From NCBI RefSeq assembly GCF_000227135.1, contig NC_018263.1, positions 2,198,259 to 2,262,258 of the forward strand: DNA of 64,000 nucleotides. The letters are read 5' to 3'. This document shows positions 28,812-38,287 of the stretch, piece after piece. The translations under genes and the position numbers were made by a program. Source of the stretch: Leishmania donovani. Its lineage: Eukaryota > Euglenozoa > Kinetoplastea > Trypanosomatida > Trypanosomatidae. Numbering within the stretch: position 1 is the stretch's first letter; every line of letters begins with the position of its first letter. The notes below the pieces were generated by a model. The model ran no database searches. It was not told the origin of the DNA and worked only from the letters and a program-made list of their open reading frames with translations.

Positions 28812-30854
28812 TTACTCATCCTCCGTCCCTGAGTCTTTGCCTTGACCGTTCTCCGTCGTAGGAATGCAAAACTCTCGTAGCACACTCGTCGCGTAGCTGC
28901 CGGGTGGCAGTGAGAAGGTGGCGACCACGACTTGCACCGGTCCCGTCGGCTCCAGCACCGATGCCGCGTTGCCGGCGCTGCTGACCGCCGGTGTCACGAT
29001 ACCTTCTGCGTCGCAGTGTTTCTCCCAGTCGGACTTCAGCACAGGGGTTCGCCAGCCAGCCACTGTCTCCGCACGCAGTGAGAAGCCCTTGGGTCGCACC
29101 CCCAGCGCACGGTACGTGCCGTGGAAGTGAAACACCTTCATCAGCGCCAGCGCCTCCTTCGACGCAAAGTCGATGCCCAGCGCCGCGAGCACAGCATCAT
29201 AGTCGTCTCGCGTGCAGCCAAACGAGGAGGGGTACACGAGATCTTGATCTGGCCCTGGGATCGGCAGAAGGACGTCCTCGAGGCCAAAACGCGCGCAGTC
29301 GTCTTCGCTGGTCAGACGACGGGCAGCAGGCAGCTTGGAGTCGTCGAAGTTCGGCGTTGGTTGCGCATCCCTGGCCGCCACGCGCTCCTGATACGTCGAT
29401 TCAAGCACGAGATCACCCACCTCGGCGTGTGCTCGACCCTTGTCGGACAGCCGCGACGAGGCCAGTAGGTTCCATACAAGACTCTGCACAGAGTGAAAGT
29501 ACATCATCCCCATGGTACGTGAGAGGGCCTGCAACGAGCCCAGGTAGTCGTTCGGATTCGTCGACAGGTGTTTGAGGATGTCGCGCTCCTGGTAGCAATA
29601 GTACGGCGCCGCCTGTAGCGCTGCCACGTAGTCGCTCGCGTCGAAGAGCTCCACTACCCGCTGCATCTCCGGCACCATGCGCGCTTTGGACTCCAGGATC
29701 AGGCGAAGGCCCTCGCGAAGGCGCCCCTGCAGGAACTGGACGCCAACGTCACTGGTCAAGACGCTTGTCGTGCCGAAGCGCTGAGGGCCAAAGTAGTTGA
29801 TGACCCCCACCTCTTGCACGACGCGTTCTACCTCGTGCAGGTCCTGCGCCGTAAGCGCGTGGCACACGGAAGTCTCGCCTTCGGCAGCCGACGGCGCGGC
29901 AGGGAACATTCGGAGAACAATACGAAAGTGGTTCCCGAGAGCGTCGCCGAGGCGCAACCCGTGCTTCTCCTCCGTGAAGCCGCATACCTTGATGACGTTG
30001 TGTGCTCCGAAGGCGCGACTGTTGATCGTCATGAGTCGCTCCACTGTTGTTTCGCGTACAGCAACGCGCTGCAGCGTGACGGCCCGCTTGTCCTTGGTGC
30101 CGCAGAACTGCAGCTGTCGCGAGGAGAGCTTCAGGTGGTGGGCGAGCATGCGCAGCGCCTGGTTGTTGTCCGTGTTCTCCTTGTAAAGCGTGAAGTGGTG
30201 GTACTTCGGCTCCGGGCGGTTGGCGCGAGAGCGGCGACGCTCTTCCCGGCGGTCGGCCGCGTTTGCCTTGAAGACGGTCACGACCCCATCCACCGTGTTG
30301 CTCACGTGCGTGCCGCCGAGACACGTCTTGATGGCCTTGTGAAGCGCGGCGCGCTTCTCCTTGTCGGTGACACTCGGCAGCGGAATCGACTTGGCCGCAC
30401 CGGCCAGTCCGGTACGCAGATTCGCAAGGTCCTCGGTGCTGATCAGGGGTCCGATCACTTCCTCGACGGTGCTGCACGGTACCGGCGCGCCCGCCTCCGC
30501 GACCTTTGGCGCGACTACCGTTTTACCGTGGTCCTCCTGCGCGTCACGAGAACGCTTGAGGGAGCTGATGATTACGCCGTTCGGTGCAGAATCATCTGCA
30601 CTCTTGATTGAGGCACTGCCGCCTAGCTCGAGCACAAGGGGAGCACCATCGCCGTAAAAGGCGGGCAGCTCACGTACCTCAAAGTCCGTGTAGAGCGTCT
30701 TGAGCGAAGCGACGGGGAGTGACCGAGCGCCGTCGCCGTTGGCATCGCCACGGTATAGCGCCACAAGTCGACGTTTGGCGCCAATGCTCTCCTCGCGTGC
30801 GGTGTGCCGGCGCACTACCGTGGCGAGAAACTGCGACAGTTGATCGAGGTTCAT
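28812..30854 (-). CDS. PUS7: Pseudouridine synthase, TruD family (PUS7-like)
   Basis: A 680-residue protein from the ATG at 30854; the longer frame is leader. TruD-family signatures are all present: TDFEVREL (56-63), the catalytic block QFCGTKDKRAVTLQ (249-262) with D255 as the expected catalytic aspartate, GNHFRIVLR (307-315) and NYFGPQRFG (353-361). PUS7 isomerises uridine to pseudouridine in tRNA, U2 snRNA and mRNA, without guide RNA. Length is like eukaryotic PUS7 rather than bacterial TruD. Insertions occur near 80-130 (Ser/Asp/Lys, disordered) and 195-215 (Arg-rich). A strong sense-strand pyrimidine tract and AG at 30910-30909 lie 55 nt upstream. Confidence 0.93.
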   Translation of the reverse strand: MNLDQLSQFLATVVRRHTAREESIGAKRRLVALYRGDANGDGARSLPVASLKTLYTDFEVRELPAFYGDGAPLVLELGGSASIKSADDSAPNGVIISSLKRSRDAQEDHGKTVVAPKVAEAGAPVPCSTVEEVIGPLISTEDLANLRTGLAGAAKSIPLPSVTDKEKRAALHKAIKTCLGGTHVSNTVDGVVTVFKANAADRREERRRSRANRPEPKYHHFTLYKENTDNNQALRMLAHHLKLSSRQLQFCGTKDKRAVTLQRVAVRETTVERLMTINSRAFGAHNVIKVCGFTEEKHGLRLGDALGNHFRIVLRMFPAAPSAAEGETSVCHALTAQDLHEVERVVQEVGVINYFGPQRFGTTSVLTSDVGVQFLQGRLREGLRLILESKARMVPEMQRVVELFDASDYVAALQAAPYYCYQERDILKHLSTNPNDYLGSLQALSRTMGMMYFHSVQSLVWNLLASSRLSDKGRAHAEVGDLVLESTYQERVAARDAQPTPNFDDSKLPAARRLTSEDDCARFGLEDVLLPIPGPDQDLVYPSSFGCTRDDYDAVLAALGIDFASKEALALMKVFHFHGTYRALGVRPKGFSLRAETVAGWRTPVLKSDWEKHCDAEGIVTPAVSSAGNAASVLEPTGPVQVVVATFSLPPGSYATSVLREFCIPTTENGQGKDSGTEDE

Positions 30855-31519
30855 TGTACCCGTCGGGCAGCCTCCGCGACTGCGCTGCGACGTCGGTGCG
30901 CACGGGCGCTCGCACGAGCGAGGATGAATCGGGTTTAAGTAAGCATGCAACGGGAAGGAGAGAGCGAGAAGGCGGGAGGGATGGGACACCCGAGAAGGGA
31001 GATCAGCAGAGGGGGAGGAAGAAGAGGAAGAAAAGGAAAGCCAGCGAGGCGGCAGACTTCGCCGCATGCACGACAAAAAAAAAGACGCGTCATGAGATGC
31101 GTACGTTTCCTCTTGGGCAGGCCCTTGTTCATGCAGCGGTGGCTCTCTCTCAAACACGGTTGGGCTCCTTGTGGAGGCGCACTCGCCCCTGCCCACGCAC
31201 TGAGGGTAAGTCTGTGCGTGTGTGTGTGGGGGGGAGGACAAAAGAGAAAATGTGCTCTCCGGTGTTTGTCACTCGACCAGCTGCGGCGCACCGCATCGGA
31301 GCAGCTTCGCGCGCACACACACATACACGAATAGCGCGGGGCTAAGCACGCCAGGCACCGGTACGCTACGCGCGCACACGGGGTAGGCACGGCAAAGGAG
31401 AAGAGACGACCGAGCCCACGCAGGCGCTAAGGGAATCCGCCATCGACGACGGCGCAGCAGCTAAGAGTTCAACAATGGGGCGACACGCAGCAGCGCTCGA
31501 TTAAACGCGTGCCCCGGCC
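30855..31519. other. Intergenic region, PUS7 gene to Rab3GAP2-like gene
   Basis: PUS7 splice signals, purine-rich sequence at 30950-31070 and short CA tracts around 31310-31330. No gene seen. Confidence 0.6.
30909..30985 (-). promoter_or_regulatory. Predicted spliced-leader acceptor for PUS7
   Basis: A C/T-rich sense-strand tract over about 30985-30948, then AG at 30910-30909, 55 nt before the ATG at 30854. Supports that start over the longer frame. Confidence 0.45.
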
Positions 31520-34500
31520 TCAAATCAGCTTCTCCCACCTCTCAACGATCAGCGGCAGTTCGTGGGCCACTCGCTGCGCAGCAGATGGGAGGTACAGGCG
31601 ACCTTCGCATGCCCACTGCGAGAGTGTGAAGAGCAGGTGGAAGAGGTTTTTGTTGGCCGCACTTCCCTTCCCGGTCGAAAGGACGGACGACACCAGGCGG
31701 CCCATCTCCTGGTGTTCTGCTGATGTCACCCACCCGGGCCCAGCCAAGACGGACTCGGCCGGCACAGCGCAAGGGCCGCGTAGGGCAGACGATGTGGAGT
31801 CTCTGCCACCCGCTGCGCCCCTCTTCGTCCTGCTCTCGGGCGTCGCTGCCACCGTCATCTCTTCCTCGCGTTCTTGCAGCCACGTTCGTAACTCCACCGA
31901 GGCGGCCTGTGCCATGCTACGCAGCTGTTTCGAAGCAGCGTCGTAGGCGGCACGGTCGCCGCGCTGCCCATACCCGTTACGCCGCGCCGACATGCACTGA
32001 AGAATGAGAACCAAAAATGACTGCAGAATCGATGCCGCCACCTGGGGCGCGGCCGCCTTGGAGGACAACAGCAACATCTCCTGTTCTACAGTAGCGACGG
32101 GGAACAGATGCTTGATCTCGTAGTCCATAAGCACCACATCGGCGATGTCGGGGAAAGACTCGTGGAGGCCGAGGCACTGTGCTAGACGCGCCAGGGCTTG
32201 ACGCGTATCCTCGGCGATGAGACCGAGGCAAGGCGTTGGCCCTGCTGCGGTGATCGCGGCCGCTCCACGCTGCTTCGCGTGCAAGACGCCTCCAGCGGCC
32301 AGAAACCGTCGAAGCACCGTTGCCGCTGCCCGCGCGTTCAGCGGGGCACTGTGTGTATCTTCCTCCTCCGCCGCGTACGGCGAAAGCACGGAGTCGGCGC
32401 GCCGCGTGGATCGCGAGGCGGTGACCACCGGAGAGGCACGACAGGCTGTCAGCGACGCCCTGTCCGTGAGGGCCACGGTGGGGAGAAGCTGAAGCTGCAT
32501 CCGCCTGCTGGGACCACCGAGCAAGACCCTCCACGGAATGGAGAGGTGAGACTGCAGCTGCGTCAGCGGCACACCGCCCACCGTCAAGGAGGACACCTCG
32601 GAAAAGAAGAGGATCAGCTCCACCAGCCGCCGCACTCGCTGCGTCCGCCGCAGCGGGGCGCGCGGGGTCTGGGCCAGTACCTGCATCCAAATCGTCAGCC
32701 GCACACGCAGGAAATTGGGCACGAGCGGGAAGAGGAGCGCGTCGTCCGCTGCCAAGGCAAGGTTGATCTGCTGAATGAGGAGAGCCCGCTCGGCGTTCTC
32801 GAGCGGCGCGACGACGCGCAGCAACATGCTCTCCAGCAGACTCGAGAGTCGCTGCACACTGTTCAGGTAGTCGCGAGTGGTGCGACTGCCGGACAGCACG
32901 AGACCGGATGGGGTGCCGTCGACAGGAAAGAAATTTCCATCAGGGACGGCGTCGGTTTCCCAGAAAAAAAAATCTAAGTCGGTGAGAGGGCGCAAGACGT
33001 GCTGCAGGACGCTCATGGTCACGAGAATGAGGCAGGACGCGTACATGGCCGACGAGCTGCTACTCAAGGGCCCGCCTGTGCCGTCCTTTGCGGACGTCGA
33101 GGTCAGCTGCTGCCAGAGCTGCTCGATTGGCCGCAGTGCCGCGTTGCGAAACCGCTCCACATCCCACTGGTGCCCGACGATCCACGCCAAAGACGGGACG
33201 GCAACGGCGTCTGGCTCGCAAGCGTGCGCCGTCTCGCCGAGCAGCGAGACAAAGGCAGAAAGGGACGGGAAAAAACGGGCGGCGTCCGCGTCGGCGTCTG
33301 CTCGCGGCACCGCGAAGCCATCCAGGAACGTGGCTGTGATGCCATTGCGCTGCAGATACACCTCCATGACGTCCCCCTCAGAGCAGGCAACCACACTTGT
33401 CGCGGTCACTTTTCTTCCGCCGCTGTCCCACGTACGACCGGCAGCCTCTGCGGTTGGCAAGCACGACGGATCGACGCCGCTCAGGCGGAGATGCAAGGCC
33501 AGCGCGTCCTCGGAGGCGGGGCTGCCGCTCCGCCCCGGATCCGCATCCGTGGACTCGGGGGCGCTCAGTGGGGATGAGCACTTGGAGAGACTATGCCACA
33601 GTTGAAGTAGCTGCCGCATGCGGCGCAGCAGCAGCTCGCTTTGTGCGAAGGACGACGTCCGTCGCCGCAGCGCCACCCGTACTGCACAGCACCACAGCAG
33701 GCCTGTCACGCTGTCCACCGCCGCGCGAGCCGCCAAATCGCCATTAACGGAGACAAACGGGATCGGTGCCCGTGCCAAAGCCGCCGCGAAGTGGTCGTCA
33801 GAGAAGCTGAGCAGCGTGGCAGCGAGGCATCCTACTGTGGTGGTGGACAGCAACGCGGCCAGGTCGCGGCCGGCTTGACGCGCCACCCAAGTGACAGTGA
33901 TGTGCGCGACATCGCCGTCTGCGCAGCCAACCTGTCGGAGCGCGGGAAGCTGCGCGAGAAAGCTGTCCATGCCCCAAACCCCAAAGACGAGGTCGGATAA
34001 GGGGCCAAGAATGCTGACGCTGCCGTCGGCGTCTTCGGCGCTCTCGATGGCACCGCGCAGAAAGGTGGGGTGCATCGAGCCGACGTAGAAGCAGCGCAGA
34101 AAGGCGGGAAGGGGCATGAAGCTGGAGGGGTCGGCCAAGCACGGCGCCGCTCTGGTTGTCAGCAGCTCCCGCGCCGCAGGGCATGTGCTGCCTGACCCCG
34201 CTGAAGCAGATGCACGAGGGGGGCCGCGCATCGCCTGCTGCAGGTACGTGGAGACGTGCTTCTTGTAGATGTGCAGTTCGGCGGGGTGCGCTGCGAGGGT
34301 TGCGGCGACATACGCGTCCATGGTTTTCACAAAAACAGCTACGGCAGGATGTGCCGCGATGCAGAACGTCGCCTTCCACAGGTCCGGAGTCACAAGGGGT
34401 GAGGTCCACTGGTGTGGGTCGAAGTAAAGGGTCGCAGCGACGTCTTTGCAGGTGAGGAAGCGCTGGTAGTTCTCCACCAAGCTCGCATACACTTGAACGT

Positions 34501-36832
34501 AGTGAAGGCACTGTGCCGCGGTCACGCCTCGCGGCACTGCCGTCACCGCGCCGCCCAGAATGTCCTGCGCGGAGCTCGGGATCGGTGTCACGGCGATCTC
34601 TGCGTACCCTGGCGCAAAACGACGCTGGACTGTCTCGCAGAGGACGGCCAGCTCCTTTACGTAACCGCGCACCTCATCGCCACCAGCAACACTGCATCCT
34701 CCTCCTGCGGAGGCCACTCGCTGCACGCGCGGGCATGGCAAGGGCAGCTTCAGAGCAAGTTCAAGGAAATCATCCGGGGTCTGGCAACCCCGCAGCACCG
34801 ATGTGCTCAGCGAACACGTCTTCCTAGCGGGACACGCCTCTTCTGCGCCTTCCCTCAGCGATGCGGGCTGCGTGGAGCGCAGGCGAGCGAGGCTTGCCTG
34901 TGGATTGTCGAGCACCCACTGTATACCAACACGGAACACGTTTCCGGCAGGGTCCATGAGCAGCGGGGCAGTGCCATTACCATCACAAGCAGCAGCGGGT
35001 CGGTCTTGTCCGTGGGAGTCTGACGTCCCTCGCATTGCTTCACATGGCGCCCCACAGCATCGCAGCAGCACACTCCCCTTCGGCACGTGTCGTGCGGCGA
35101 GGCGCTGCCACGTCCGCGTCGTGTACACCTCGACGGCGCTGCGGAGGGGCAGGTACACGACGAGCAACAGGGCAGGCCTGCCAGCGGCGAGCTCCGTCCA
35201 CCACCACGTAAACTGCGCCGCGCGACAGCCTTTCAGCACCGTAGCCACGATGCCGCTCTGCACATCGGCCACGTAGATGCGGCCGCCACCCTCAATCGCA
35301 AGCGCCGCCCATTGCTGCGTGGGGTCCACCTGAAGTGCAGTGCATTTCGCGTCGGCTTGCAAAAGCGTGTGCGTGCGCAGTGCAGCGACTTTTTTGAGGT
35401 GCGGCGGGTGTTCCACTGTCTTCGATGTGCCGATGGCTTTGGACCACAGCGAGCGAGCCACACCTGTTACCATGTGCTTGACAGCCGCAACTGTGTTGGA
35501 TGCCGAGAAGCGCGAGGGCGGAGGTTGTAGGCGAAACGACGAAAAGAGCGGGTTTGTGCCGCCGACAAGAAGCACATCGGAGAAGCCGCGCTGTACTTCA
35601 AGGGGAGAGAGCAGCGGCGACGATCCGCCGCCGAAGGGCTCTCTGACGATGTCGACATCGCAAATGGAGAAGGTGGTCGACTCCGCCGTTGCTGACTTGG
35701 TGGACGCGGTGCGGCTCTCGAGAGTCGAGTACGAGGCCGGCGACGGCGCCAACACCGAAACACAGTCGACGTGTGCAGCAAACTCGCTGGCAGGTCCGGC
35801 GACTGGGAAGGCGGTGGTGGACGTCTCCGGCGACCACTCCAATATGAGATGCGGGCGACAACCATCAAGACGATTGACAGAGACGCGCACAAACACGTCC
35901 AGTGCAGCGCGGGAGAGCTCGACTACCTTGCCGCCACTGTGTGCGACAAAGACGCTCACGACGCGCGAGTCCGCTGTGGGAGATGGGGGCGTATCGCTGG
36001 CTTTTGCTGAGCGGCCACTACCCCGGTACGACCCCGCGCCCGCCGACAGTTGCGAGAAGGGAAGAGATGGATTCCACAGCAGCGCGTCGGACCGCTGGCG
36101 TACCACAAACTTCACCACCGACTGGTTCACAGCGGTGACCTTTTCGTTCATCGGGCATCCTGCCGCCGGGTCATCGCGGCTTTCGCCTGTGCGGCTGGTG
36201 GAGGTTGTGGTGAGTCGATCGCCCCGTCGCTCATCATCGAAGCGATGATGGTACTGAAACTGCGCGACCGCCACGATGGTGCCGCGCAACGCGTTTCCCA
36301 CGAGGACCGTGCCGTTGGAAGTGCCGATGAAGAAGTGCACATGCACGTGGTGCATGGACGTTGGCGACGCGCCGTCTACGGCGCTCGTCCGCGCAGCGCT
36401 GCCCTCTTCTCCCTCGGGAGCGGACGAGAACGCCAAGCCAAGCGGTTCTCGAACGAGGGCAACGGTTTCAATAATCCCCTCATCCTCGGCGACGAGTTGG
36501 ATGACTCGCGGCACTCGAAAGGCGGACATGAGTGTCGCTGGTACATTCACTGCGGATGCGTGTCTTGCGGAGCTTTCCAAGGACTCCGACAAGCGTCGTT
36601 GCAGCACGTCGTTGTGCGTTGACGCAGACGAGCGAGAGACTACGTCGGAAGACGTTGCCGTTGGTTGCAGCAGCTCCAGAAGACACCGGTTCTTTGCCCG
36701 CACAATCGTCGCAATCAAATACAGTCCCGGGAGCACCTCCACCACCGACGGCGCTACACGCGACGAGAGGCCACCTTCGCGCGGGGGGACTCTGCCCACG
36801 CTGTTCAGCTCGAGAGCGGTCTTGGCGGCCAT
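31520..36832 (-). CDS. Rab3GAP non-catalytic subunit (RAB3GAP2) homologue
   Basis: A 1770-residue protein from the ATG at 36832, longer than the roughly 1400 residues of animal RAB3GAP2. The RAB3GAP2 N-terminal beta-propeller signature lies near residues 497-565: WAALAIEGGGRIYVADVQSG, VLKGCRAAQFTW, then LLLVVYLPLRSAVEVYTTRTWQ and VPKGSVLLRCC, matching the LAAVTDSLGRV, KGYRDAQ and APRRGILEVW stretches of the family. The first 480 residues carry several Ser-rich disordered inserts; the C-terminal half is alpha-helical without recognised domains. With RAB3GAP1 this subunit forms a Rab3 GAP and a Rab18 GEF, acting in vesicle traffic, ER and lipid-droplet biology. Orthology is inferred; a RAB3GAP1 partner should exist elsewhere. 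The predicted acceptor leaves a very short leader. Confidence 0.7.
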   Translation of the reverse strand: MAAKTALELNSVGRVPPREGGLSSRVAPSVVEVLPGLYLIATIVRAKNRCLLELLQPTATSSDVVSRSSASTHNDVLQRRLSESLESSARHASAVNVPATLMSAFRVPRVIQLVAEDEGIIETVALVREPLGLAFSSAPEGEEGSAARTSAVDGASPTSMHHVHVHFFIGTSNGTVLVGNALRGTIVAVAQFQYHHRFDDERRGDRLTTTSTSRTGESRDDPAAGCPMNEKVTAVNQSVVKFVVRQRSDALLWNPSLPFSQLSAGAGSYRGSGRSAKASDTPPSPTADSRVVSVFVAHSGGKVVELSRAALDVFVRVSVNRLDGCRPHLILEWSPETSTTAFPVAGPASEFAAHVDCVSVLAPSPASYSTLESRTASTKSATAESTTFSICDVDIVREPFGGGSSPLLSPLEVQRGFSDVLLVGGTNPLFSSFRLQPPPSRFSASNTVAAVKHMVTGVARSLWSKAIGTSKTVEHPPHLKKVAALRTHTLLQADAKCTALQVDPTQQWAALAIEGGGRIYVADVQSGIVATVLKGCRAAQFTWWWTELAAGRPALLLVVYLPLRSAVEVYTTRTWQRLAARHVPKGSVLLRCCGAPCEAMRGTSDSHGQDRPAAACDGNGTAPLLMDPAGNVFRVGIQWVLDNPQASLARLRSTQPASLREGAEEACPARKTCSLSTSVLRGCQTPDDFLELALKLPLPCPRVQRVASAGGGCSVAGGDEVRGYVKELAVLCETVQRRFAPGYAEIAVTPIPSSAQDILGGAVTAVPRGVTAAQCLHYVQVYASLVENYQRFLTCKDVAATLYFDPHQWTSPLVTPDLWKATFCIAAHPAVAVFVKTMDAYVAATLAAHPAELHIYKKHVSTYLQQAMRGPPRASASAGSGSTCPAARELLTTRAAPCLADPSSFMPLPAFLRCFYVGSMHPTFLRGAIESAEDADGSVSILGPLSDLVFGVWGMDSFLAQLPALRQVGCADGDVAHITVTWVARQAGRDLAALLSTTTVGCLAATLLSFSDDHFAAALARAPIPFVSVNGDLAARAAVDSVTGLLWCCAVRVALRRRTSSFAQSELLLRRMRQLLQLWHSLSKCSSPLSAPESTDADPGRSGSPASEDALALHLRLSGVDPSCLPTAEAAGRTWDSGGRKVTATSVVACSEGDVMEVYLQRNGITATFLDGFAVPRADADADAARFFPSLSAFVSLLGETAHACEPDAVAVPSLAWIVGHQWDVERFRNAALRPIEQLWQQLTSTSAKDGTGGPLSSSSSAMYASCLILVTMSVLQHVLRPLTDLDFFFWETDAVPDGNFFPVDGTPSGLVLSGSRTTRDYLNSVQRLSSLLESMLLRVVAPLENAERALLIQQINLALAADDALLFPLVPNFLRVRLTIWMQVLAQTPRAPLRRTQRVRRLVELILFFSEVSSLTVGGVPLTQLQSHLSIPWRVLLGGPSRRMQLQLLPTVALTDRASLTACRASPVVTASRSTRRADSVLSPYAAEEEDTHSAPLNARAAATVLRRFLAAGGVLHAKQRGAAAITAAGPTPCLGLIAEDTRQALARLAQCLGLHESFPDIADVVLMDYEIKHLFPVATVEQEMLLLSSKAAAPQVAASILQSFLVLILQCMSARRNGYGQRGDRAAYDAASKQLRSMAQAASVELRTWLQEREEEMTVAATPESRTKRGAAGGRDSTSSALRGPCAVPAESVLAGPGWVTSAEHQEMGRLVSSVLSTGKGSAANKNLFHLLFTLSQWACEGRLYLPSAAQRVAHELPLIVERWEKLI

Positions 36833-37771
36833 CCAGTACGCATGACGCTCGTCAAAGGAACGGAGAGCGGAGCGTCGAGCAAAAAAAGAGGAGAGCACCA
36901 CCACCAACGAAAAACGGCACCAGAGGAGGCGGCGTAGGGAGGTGGGGAAGGGGGAGGGGGCGGACCTGCTCAACAAGGCAAGAAAAGAAGAATCGGATAA
37001 GCGAGTACGGTTGCGGCGCTGCTGTGATGTTGCGCGAGGCTGCGAGGCGATGCAGGCGCTCCCCATGGGCCTTGGCAGCAGCTAGAGAACCAACCGTCCG
37101 ATGCACGAAGGAGATGAGCAGAGCACGGCAGGGGCAGAGAGGAGAGAGAAGAGGAGGAAGGTCGAGAGCACGCGTCACGCGCTAACTTGCGTGAGGGAGG
37201 TGCGTTGGTGGATGCAAACATGGCCAGGAGGGTGGGGTAGCGGTTCCGCAGAACGTGGAGAGAAGAGGGCGTTTTCTTTTCGCGTCTCTCGCTTACAGCC
37301 GACAACCTTCCTGTGACGGCATGTGTCTTAGTGAGCCACCGCCATGACTCTGCCACGGAAAACGAGAGGCGACGGCGAACGGAAGAGGGCAGCGTCACAC
37401 TAATTCACAGTATCTCTTAGCGATCGGGCGCGTCGATGCGTGCAGAACGCAGATGCAGAGAAGAGGCGCAAAACGGAGAGGGGTGTGGGAAAGGCCAGAA
37501 TAAATGAGATGGACACGGCACAAAGATAGGTCGAGGCGCTGGTATCCCCTACGCTAAGCACGTCGTGAGGGTTGCTGGTGGTCCTGGCAGAGAGTTTCTC
37601 ATCTGTGCAATGGATAATACCAGAGAGGAGGAGGCAGTGCATAGACGATGTCGTACATCTTGCTGGGGGTGTGGATCCGTGCCTCAACCACGCGCACTGC
37701 CAGAGCGGGGTGGCGGAAAAAAGAGAGAGAAACAGAGAATGGGGGTTGTGAAAGCCGAGTCGGTTACCGCG
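36833..37771. other. Intergenic region, Rab3GAP2-like gene to MscS gene
   Basis: Splice signals at the low end, purine-rich patches (36930-36960, 37130-37170) and ordinary sequence. No gene seen. Confidence 0.6.
36841..36900 (-). promoter_or_regulatory. Predicted splice acceptor and upstream ATG of the Rab3GAP2-like gene
   Basis: A sense-strand pyrimidine tract (about 36900-36870) precedes AG at 36849-36848. Between this AG and the main ATG (36832) is another ATG at 36843-36841 in a different frame. It opens a 12-codon reading frame that overlaps the main start and stops at a TGA inside the coding region. Confidence 0.35.
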
Positions 37772-38287
37772 CTACTTCTTGGGCGGCTCAGCTGCGCTGG
37801 CGGCTGCATTCCAATCCTTGGTGTCGTTTGCCTGAGCCGCACCCTCCGCTGTCAGCGGAGAGCTCGTATCCGGGTCCTTCCACATGACGACAGAGTTGAG
37901 CACCACATTGTTCGGTACGCACACTACGGCCCTTTCCTCGTTTCGGAGGTAGATGTAGCGCGTGTCCCAGTCTACAACGGTGCCGGAGACGATGTTGGGG
38001 CCAACGCCGATCGAGACCTTGTTGCCCGTGCGCAGCGCTCGCTGACCGGAAAGGGCGATGCTAGCGACGAAGTTCGCGCCGAAGTCTTTGCACGCAAAAC
38101 CGATCGTCGCGCCGGTGACGCCCGCAGCAGCGATAAGGGGCGAGGTGTCGACGCCGAGCGTGCCTAGCACTGTGAAGACAGCCACCCCCTCCACAGCCAA
38201 AGCAGTGACGCGGCTGGCGATGCTGCGCTGCCCCGGGTCCTTGATGATACCTGTGCCCTCGTAGAGCGAAGAGAAAAACCGCTTCAT
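37772..38287 (-). CDS. Short MscS-type mechanosensitive channel
   Basis: A 171-residue protein, far shorter than E. coli MscS (286). It keeps only the pore-lining part and the beta domain: the transmembrane stretch VTALAVEGVAVFTVLGTLGV, the Gly/Ala-rich pore helix (IAAAGVTGATIGFACKDFGANFVAS), then the beta domain with VSGTVVDWDTRYIYLRNEERAVVCVPNNVVL. The N-terminus (MKRFFSSLYEGTG) is basic and short. Trypanosoma cruzi has a characterised small MscS-like channel (TcMscS) of similar size, involved in osmotic and calcium balance. Location in the cell (contractile vacuole, glycosome or mitochondrion) cannot be read from the sequence. The C-terminal 35 residues are low-complexity. The ATG at 38287 is verified. 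Confidence 0.88.
   Translation of the reverse strand: MKRFFSSLYEGTGIIKDPGQRSIASRVTALAVEGVAVFTVLGTLGVDTSPLIAAAGVTGATIGFACKDFGANFVASIALSGQRALRTGNKVSIGVGPNIVSGTVVDWDTRYIYLRNEERAVVCVPNNVVLNSVVMWKDPDTSSPLTAEGAAQANDTKDWNAAASAAEPPKK

Noticed and set aside
31520..37066. Longer start for the Rab3GAP2-like protein (78 extra codons)
   Set aside because: The added part is Ser/Arg/Leu-rich UTR-like sequence, and the predicted splice acceptor lies inside it.
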